A DNA stretch of 12,284 bases from Bacteroidota bacterium (lineage in GTDB: Bacteria > Bacteroidota > Bacteroidia > Bacteroidales > Tenuifilaceae): positions 1 through 12,284 of the forward strand of contig JAEXVC010000147.1 of assembly GCA_023406715.1 (NCBI GenBank), given 5' to 3'. Below, piece by piece: positions 1 through 5,008 of this stretch (position 1 is its first letter; each line of letters starts with the position of its first letter). Position numbers and translations under genes: made by a program. The notes beneath the pieces were generated by a model. The model had not been told where the DNA came from. It saw only the letters and a list, made by a program, of their open reading frames with translations, and ran no database searches.

Positions 1-822
1 GTAAGTGGCAACTCCTGAATTGGATGTAACAACAGCCTTAAAGTAATCAATAGAAATAGAATTGATTTCGGAAAATGGACGGTCAACCTCAACCCATCCA
101 AAGCCATTGTTTCTCCATACAATATCATTAGATGACCCTTGATCTTCAACCGCAAAAATAGCTTCGGAAGTTGCCGATATGCCAACACACTCTTTTTCTG
201 GATCAGAAAAAAAATCTTGTTTTGACCACCTCTCAAAACTTACTAAAAGAGGGTCGGTAGTTTCTGCCGTCAGAACTCCCTTTTCGGTTGCAACCCAAAA
301 ACTATTACTATAAACTGCCAAAGAATTAACTCTCAGGTTTTGACCACCATCTCCAAGGAAATAGGTGTCTTTTACCTCTTTTTTTGAAGGATCAACAACC
401 ACTATTCCAAAATCAGTGGAAATATATATTTTATCCTGATAGAACAAAAAATTATTTATAACCTTACTCCCCGATAATATTTTTTCTTTAATATCAGGAA
501 TATTTACAATTCTATCGTTATAAATTAAATCTATATTGCCATTCTCGTAACCAACTACTAGAATTTTATCAGCACCCCCAAACGCAATTGCAGTAATTCC
601 TACATCGGTCAATCCATTAACCTTGGTAATTTTATCAATCTCGCCATTATTGTATATAATTATACCTGTTTGAGTAGCACAAAACACCTTGTTGTCACCC
701 GTAGTAACATATTTTCCCTCGTTAAAAGAAAAATGGTCGCGCCATTTTCCATGCGGCACTTGCGGAAAGCCACCCGAAAAAATCATCATCAGCGGCAGCG
801 ATAAAAGTATAGTCCTAAACAT
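1..822 (-). CDS. porZ: PorZ-like T9SS outer-surface protein, N-terminal part (partial)
   Basis: The frame is open from an ATG at 820-822 to the window edge, giving 274 residues; the C-terminal part lies outside. The N-terminus (MFRTILLSLPLMMIFSGG) looks like a Sec signal peptide ending near residue 20. It is followed by the mature start GKWRDHFSFNEGKYV and repeated beta-propeller blade motifs such as KVFCATQTGIIIY, KINGLTD-like KVNGLTDVGITAIA and KDTYFLGDGG. This matches what I recall of the first propeller of PorZ, also described as a two-component-regulator-type propeller protein. In Porphyromonas gingivalis PorZ works with the sortase PorU on the cell surface, where T9SS cargo is cleaved and attached to anionic LPS. 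The gene starts 56 bases after the rdgB stop codon, so it is probably the third gene of a usp-rdgB-porZ transcript. The PorZ identity is fairly secure from motif recognition, but the C-terminal carboxypeptidase-like domain cannot be seen here. Confidence 0.8.
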   Translation of the reverse strand, partial: MFRTILLSLPLMMIFSGGFPQVPHGKWRDHFSFNEGKYVTTGDNKVFCATQTGIIIYNNGEIDKITKVNGLTDVGITAIAFGGADKILVVGYENGNIDLIYNDRIVNIPDIKEKILSGSKVINNFLFYQDKIYISTDFGIVVVDPSKKEVKDTYFLGDGGQNLRVNSLAVYSNSFWVATEKGVLTAETTDPLLVSFERWSKQDFFSDPEKECVGISATSEAIFAVEDQGSSNDIVWRNNGFGWVEVDRPFSEINSISIDYFKAVVTSNSGVATY

Positions 823-878
823 ACTAGATAGTTTTAGGGATAAACTCACAAATTACCAATTTATTTTGTTTCTGGGGA

Positions 879-1469
879 TTAAATAGACTTAAGAAAATCG
901 ACCAACTTTGCAACAGCACGGCCACGATGACTTATCTGATTTTTCAATTCTAAAGGCATCTCGGCAAATGTTTGGCTATATCCTTCGGGTAAAAAAATTG
1001 GATCGTAACCAAAACCATCGCTTCCCCTACCTTTATCAATAATTTCACCGTCAACCTTACCTTCGAACAGATACTCGTTTCCGTCAAGAATTAGGGCAAT
1101 TACAGTTCGAAATTGTGCGCGTCTGTTTTTAACTCCGCTAAGATTTTGGAGAAGTTTAACAATGTTATCGTGCGGATTCTTTGCCTCACCAGCATAACGG
1201 GCACTATAAACACCGGGCTCTCCATTTAGCGCATCCACCTCAAGTCCCGTGTCGTCGGCAAAACAGTTATACCCTAATCTTGAATTGATGTAGCGAGCCT
1301 TTTGCAGGGCATTATCCTGAAGAGTATCGAAATCCTCTGGGATTTCTTCATCAAAACCAATATCAGTTAAAGAAAGCAACTTGAAATGGTTACCTAGCAA
1401 AGCCTGTACCTCTTTTAATTTGTGTTGATTATTAGTTGCAAAAACCAACTCAACAAAATCATTATGCAT
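879..1469 (-). CDS. rdgB: XTP/dITP diphosphatase (HAM1/RdgB family)
   Basis: This 196-residue protein is full length for the family. It hydrolyses non-canonical purine nucleoside triphosphates (ITP, dITP, XTP) to the monophosphate and pyrophosphate, keeping deaminated bases out of DNA and RNA in the cytoplasm. Hallmarks visible: ATNNQHKLKE at 11-20 (phosphate binding), ADDTGLEVDALNGEPGVYSARYAG at 71-94 with the metal-binding and catalytic acidic pair D72/D73, GFGYDPIF at 152-159 (base recognition) and SHRGRA at 180-185. The ATG at 1467-1469 puts the family's first strand at residues 7-13, so no other start is needed. The gene begins 4 bases after the stop of the upstream universal stress protein gene and is followed closely by porZ, which indicates co-transcription. 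All motif residues appear intact. Confidence 0.96.
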   Translation of the reverse strand: MHNDFVELVFATNNQHKLKEVQALLGNHFKLLSLTDIGFDEEIPEDFDTLQDNALQKARYINSRLGYNCFADDTGLEVDALNGEPGVYSARYAGEAKNPHDNIVKLLQNLSGVKNRRAQFRTVIALILDGNEYLFEGKVDGEIIDKGRGSDGFGYDPIFLPEGYSQTFAEMPLELKNQISHRGRAVAKLVDFLKSI

Positions 1470-1473
1470 AAGA

Positions 1474-2271
1474 TTACTGCGGATTAACGCTCATAACGGG
1501 TATATGACGTGCGTTGGCAAGTATATACTGCTCAAGAGGTTCAACAATAAACTCTCCTTCCCTATCCAATGGAGTAGTCATTAAAACTATAAGATCTGCT
1601 CTAATGTTTACGGCCATCTCGAGGATTTCTTGGTCATAAGGTTTAACCCCAGGAGTGGTATACTCAACATACTTTGCACCCTTCTGGTCAAGGAATTTTC
1701 TGGCAGAAGCCATATTAATATCAATTTTGGCTAGCAACTCAGGGTCAGAAACATTAGGCTTAATTAAGTGAAAGCGAGACAGGTAATAATCGCAGAAATA
1801 TGATATCCACTCGTGCTTCTCACGATTTTCCGTTGTAAAGTCTATAGGAAACACCACATCGTCGTAACGCTTATTTACTGGTGGCTCCTGAATTGTAACA
1901 AATGGAACCTTACAACTAGTAATTACCTTGAGAGTCCAAGAAACGCGGCTCTCATCCATTTCACGAATGGTTGAAGAACCCATAATAACGATACTAGCGT
2001 TAATTTCATTGGCTACTTTGGCAATATCAACAAAAATACTTCCAATACGAACAATAGGATTGGGCTCAATACCGTACTTCTCCTTAACGCCAACTATGAT
2101 TTCTGATAACTTCTGCTTTGCTTCATCAACCTGAGCCTCGGATTGAACAATGTGAAGAATTGAAATAGGTTCCTTAACAACATTTGAAACCCTTACAGCG
2201 TGCTGTAGGGCATACTCTGCAACTTTTGAAAAATCAGTTGGAACCAAAATTGTTTTGCTTGTTCCCTTCAT
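1474..2271 (-). CDS. Tandem-domain universal stress protein (UspA superfamily), paralogue 1
   Basis: The protein has 265 residues and two Usp folds. Domain 1 spans about residues 5-128 (TILVPTDFSKVAEYALQHA; ISILHIV; ASIVIMGSS; VPFVTIQ). Domain 2 spans about 136-263 (DDVVFPIDF; ADLIVLMTT; IPVMSVNP). The usual nucleotide-binding loop G-2x-G-9x-G-S/T is degenerate: domain 1 keeps only MGSS at 98-100, and domain 2 has MTTPLDREGE with none of the spaced glycines. Canonical ATP binding is therefore doubtful. Proteins of this kind are cytoplasmic and associated with stress survival; no specific role can be assigned. It heads a likely usp-rdgB-porZ operon and is transcribed divergently from the adenylate cyclase gene. 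It is a distant paralogue of the USP at 4152-4991, sharing an ALQHA helix, a K-Y-G-I segment and an IPVM-x-VNP end. Confidence 0.9.
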   Translation of the reverse strand: MKGTSKTILVPTDFSKVAEYALQHAVRVSNVVKEPISILHIVQSEAQVDEAKQKLSEIIVGVKEKYGIEPNPIVRIGSIFVDIAKVANEINASIVIMGSSTIREMDESRVSWTLKVITSCKVPFVTIQEPPVNKRYDDVVFPIDFTTENREKHEWISYFCDYYLSRFHLIKPNVSDPELLAKIDINMASARKFLDQKGAKYVEYTTPGVKPYDQEILEMAVNIRADLIVLMTTPLDREGEFIVEPLEQYILANARHIPVMSVNPQ

Positions 2272-2514
2272 ATATATTGAAATTTGACAAATTTTATCAT
2301 ATCTTGAGCAATCAATAACAATGATAAAACTGCTTAGTTTAATTTAATCAACAAGTATTTGATACTCTAATAAAATTGGACTAATGTATGAATTTTATTA
2401 CTTTTATCATTGTTAAAGAAACAATTTTTTAAGTCATAACCTGTAAAACTTTGTTTCACAGCATTTTTAAACCAGCTACAATTTTAAAGTAGAATATTGA
2501 TATTTTGAATTTTG
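2272..2514. promoter_or_regulatory. Divergent intergenic regulatory region between usp and the cyclase gene
   Basis: This stretch of about 240 bases is very AT-rich and separates two divergently transcribed genes, so it should hold promoters for both. I found no exact TAnnTTTG element in either direction. The nearest forms are TATTTTG at 2501-2507 on the plus strand and CAAATTTTA at 2288-2296 (minus-strand reading), both off by one base in spacing. The region does carry several inverted repeats, listed separately, which are the main structural signal. Confidence 0.5.
2316..2415. repeat. Perfect 14-bp inverted repeat enclosing two smaller hairpins
   Basis: The left arm TAACAATGATAAAA (2316-2329) is the exact reverse complement of TTTTATCATTGTTA (2402-2415), with 72 bases between them. 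Inside lie a second perfect 10-bp inverted repeat, TAATAAAATT (2368-2377) with AATTTTATTA (2391-2400), and a 5-bp hairpin AGTAT-TTG-ATACT (2354-2366). Drawn as RNA this gives an outer stem closing a junction with two side hairpins. As DNA it could be paired protein-binding sites. There is no GC-rich stem and no T-run directly after the outer stem, so it is not a standard terminator. Confidence 0.6.
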
Positions 2515-3990
2515 ATGAATTTAGCAGGTATTATAATATCACTTAGCAGTTTCCCATACTGGACATTGGCAATATTTTTTATTGTTTCTTTAGTTTTTCT
2601 TTACAGCTTACTGTCCTACACAAACTCCAAGACAACCAACAAACTCGAAAGTTTAATATACCAAAGAACCGAAGAGTTGCTGAGAGAAAAAAATAAAGCC
2701 GAAAACCTTTTAACTAGGGTTCTTCCAAGAGATACTGCAGATGAACTAAAGGAATACGGAAAGGTAAATGCCCAAAAGTTCAAAATGGTTACAGTGCTAT
2801 TTTCGGACATTCAAGGCTTTACAAAAATTACCGATGAAATAAATGCGGAGGAACTTATAGACCAACTCGACAAGTTCTTTTTCCGCTTCGACACAGTGGT
2901 AGACAAGTACCACATTGAAAAAATAAAAACCATAGGCGATGCCTATATGTGCGCTGGCGGAATTCCCAAAAAGAACAGGACAAACCCCATTGAGGTTGTA
3001 GCTGCAGCCATTGAGATGATGAACCATATGAAGGAAATAAACAACCAGCACCAACAGGGCGAGGCAATTTGGGAATTACGTATTGGTATTGATACTGGCC
3101 CTGTTATTGCAGGGGTTGTTGGCAGAAACAAACTCTCATACGACATATGGGGAAGCACAGTTAACACTGCTAGTAGAATGGAATCGGCGGGAGAGGCGGG
3201 CAAAATAAATATCTCCGAAAATACTTATTTGCTTGTAAAGGATTTCTTCAACTGCACTTACCGAGGGAAAATTCCAATTAAGAACAAAGGCGATATCAAA
3301 ATGTACTTTGTTGAGGGCATTACACCGAATCTCTCAGAGAACATGTCGGGAATTAAACCAAACTATGAGTTTAAGATTGAATTACAACTCATTAGGCTTG
3401 GTGATTTGGAAGAGTTCATTCTAGAAAAACTCGAAAATGGTTTGCCCAAAAACCTATACTACCATAATTTAAAGCATACGGTGGATGTATACACCCAAGT
3501 TGAACTAATCGGACGTTCTGAAGGGGTATCGAAAGAAGAGTTACTTTTGCTTAGAACTGCCGCTCTATTTCACGACTCTGGGCATATGATTGACTACTCA
3601 ACCCACGAAGAAATGAGCGTTAAACTTGCCTACGAAATTTTGCCAGAGTACGGTTATACCCAAGAGCAAATAGAGGTAATATCCAGCATAATAATGGCAA
3701 CTAAAATGCCTCCAGTGCCTAAAAATCTCCTTGAACAAATTATATGCGATTCGGACTTGGATTACTTAGGTAGAACGGACTTTATACCTGTATCGAATAT
3801 GCTGTACAAGGAACTCCATGAGCACGGAAAAATTGCCACACTTCACGACTGGAATTTGCTTCAGATAAAATTTATTGAAAAACATCAGTACTTTACAAAT
3901 ACTGCACGTCGACTTCGTAACGTTAATAAGAATATTCAGCTACAAAATATAAGAAACTGGATGCAGGAAGTTGAGAAAAATGAGATTTAA
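2515..3990 (+). CDS. Membrane-anchored class III adenylate cyclase fused to an HD phosphohydrolase domain
   Basis: Counting from the ATG at 2515, the protein has 491 residues; a TTG lies immediately before it. One transmembrane helix spans about 13-34. A coiled coil or signalling helix follows at about 40-75, ending in LLTRVLP, typical of the segment before cyclase domains. The cyclase homology domain covers about 88-270. Both metal-binding aspartates are present, D98 in FSDIQGFT and D142 in IGDAYM. So are the ATP-specifying pair K138 (EKIKTIGD) and D210 (YDIWGSTVN) and the transition-state residues N217 and R221. A homodimer should therefore make cAMP from ATP. Residues about 300-460 form an HD domain with YYHNLKH (H321), ALFHDSGH (H353, D354) and CDSDLDYLG (aspartates 412-416). 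The YHNxxH signature recalls cyclic nucleotide phosphodiesterases, but the substrate is unknown. The region outside the membrane is only a few residues, so large extracellular ligands are unlikely. The gene lies between two USP genes. Confidence 0.9.
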   Translation: MNLAGIIISLSSFPYWTLAIFFIVSLVFLYSLLSYTNSKTTNKLESLIYQRTEELLREKNKAENLLTRVLPRDTADELKEYGKVNAQKFKMVTVLFSDIQGFTKITDEINAEELIDQLDKFFFRFDTVVDKYHIEKIKTIGDAYMCAGGIPKKNRTNPIEVVAAAIEMMNHMKEINNQHQQGEAIWELRIGIDTGPVIAGVVGRNKLSYDIWGSTVNTASRMESAGEAGKINISENTYLLVKDFFNCTYRGKIPIKNKGDIKMYFVEGITPNLSENMSGIKPNYEFKIELQLIRLGDLEEFILEKLENGLPKNLYYHNLKHTVDVYTQVELIGRSEGVSKEELLLLRTAALFHDSGHMIDYSTHEEMSVKLAYEILPEYGYTQEQIEVISSIIMATKMPPVPKNLLEQIICDSDLDYLGRTDFIPVSNMLYKELHEHGKIATLHDWNLLQIKFIEKHQYFTNTARRLRNVNKNIQLQNIRNWMQEVEKNEI

Positions 3991-4151
3991 TTAGCTTTGT
4001 ATTGAGATTATTTTTAATTTTACTATATTTATCAGGTTTTTTATGCCTATTAATTCGAACAAAACTCAGCAAAAGGCTTATTTTGTTTGGTTCTTGGGCA
4101 ATAAACCTAAGATAAGATTGAGTTACTGTTGATAAAACTAATTTTCCGATT
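3991..4151. promoter_or_regulatory. Intergenic region upstream of the second USP gene
   Basis: This 161-base AT-rich gap separates the cyclase and the second USP. It contains no convincing terminator and no exact TAnnTTTG element; TAAGATTG at 4113-4120 is one mismatch away. The 10-mer TGATAAAACT at 4130-4139 also occurs at 2322-2331 in the divergent region upstream of the first USP. Whether the two plus-strand genes share a transcript or the second has its own promoter cannot be decided by eye. Confidence 0.3.
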
Positions 4152-4991
4152 ATGGAAAGTATTAAAAAAGTAGTACTTGTTCCCTGGGACTTTACAGAAG
4201 GTTCCGAAAATGCACTTCAACATGCCATTCAATTAGCCGATGCTGGAGGTAATGAAATTATGTTGCTTAACATAATACCAAAATCCGTCATTCAAGATTT
4301 CCTTTTTAGAAAGGTTAATATTAAAGAAATTGAAGCCATCAATAAAAAGTTTGAAGCTGTTGCTGAGGCTACTTATCAGAAATACGGGATTCGTCCACAA
4401 ACTTTGGTTCTAGAGGGTCATCCTAAAAGACTTATCAGAGAACTCATTCTAACTGCTAATATAAACCTAATAGTATCGTACCATACCTATTTAAGCAAGG
4501 GCAAAGCGTTTCGTTCTTCGAGTTTTCTAAAGGATCTGATTTTTAAGGAACTTACCTTACCTTTCATTGTGATAAATAAACCACCCAAACATTCACATTA
4601 CATTGAAATTGTAATTCCTGTTGATTACGATAGAAAATTTAAGGAAGCTGTACATTGGATTATATTACTGGCCAAATACTATAAATGTAACATCAACCTA
4701 ATCAAGCCATTCCTAACTGACGATGGGCAAAAGAAGCAGATGGCAAACAACATTTATTTCACAAAGAAAATGTTAGATGGTGTGGGTATTGTATATGGTA
4801 TTAAAACTGCCAAGAAGAAAGGCTCTTTTGAGGATGAAGTTTTTAAGTTTGGACAAATCATTGAAGCTGACCTTATACTTATTATGACCGACAAGTACGA
4901 TCGTTTTGTTGACGCTAAACGTGAAGGTTCATTAGAAATTCCTGTAATGTGTGTTAACCCTAGGGTGAAAAAGTATCAAAGCTTCAACTAA
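4152..4991 (+). CDS. Tandem-domain universal stress protein (UspA superfamily), paralogue 2
   Basis: The protein has 279 residues and two Usp folds. Domain 1 covers about 4-143 (KKVVLVPWDFTEGSENALQHAIQLA; EIMLLNII; INLIVSY; LPFIVINKPP). Domain 2 covers about 150-270 (IEIVIPVDYD; ADLILIMTD; LEIPVMCVNP). The canonical ATP loop G-2x-G-9x-G-S/T is absent in both halves: VSYHTYLSKGKAF in the first and MTDKYDRFVDAK in the second. This makes it even more degenerate than paralogue 1. The likely location is the cytoplasm, and the specific role is unknown. The gene sits between the adenylate cyclase-HD gene and a large membrane sensor that begins only 17 bases after its stop codon, so usp and sensor are probably co-transcribed. 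This placement suggests a signalling or ligand-binding partner rather than a general stress protein, but that is inference. Confidence 0.88.
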   Translation: MESIKKVVLVPWDFTEGSENALQHAIQLADAGGNEIMLLNIIPKSVIQDFLFRKVNIKEIEAINKKFEAVAEATYQKYGIRPQTLVLEGHPKRLIRELILTANINLIVSYHTYLSKGKAFRSSSFLKDLIFKELTLPFIVINKPPKHSHYIEIVIPVDYDRKFKEAVHWIILLAKYYKCNINLIKPFLTDDGQKKQMANNIYFTKKMLDGVGIVYGIKTAKKKGSFEDEVFKFGQIIEADLILIMTDKYDRFVDAKREGSLEIPVMCVNPRVKKYQSFN

Positions 4992-5008
4992 CCCCACATC
5001 GTTTCCGT

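Noticed and set aside
689..886. Short plus-strand open frame of 65 codons
   Set aside because: It is antisense to the well-supported N-terminus of porZ, resembles no family and has no upstream signals.
2797..3203. Several minus-strand open frames of 70-86 codons inside the cyclase gene
   Set aside because: They overlap a catalytic domain with every key residue intact. Their translations look like composition artefacts of the opposite strand.
2515..3990. Guanylate cyclase rather than adenylate cyclase
   Set aside because: The purine-specifying positions are Lys (EKIKTIGD) and Asp (YDIWG), the adenylate pattern. Guanylate cyclases usually have Glu and Cys or Ser there.
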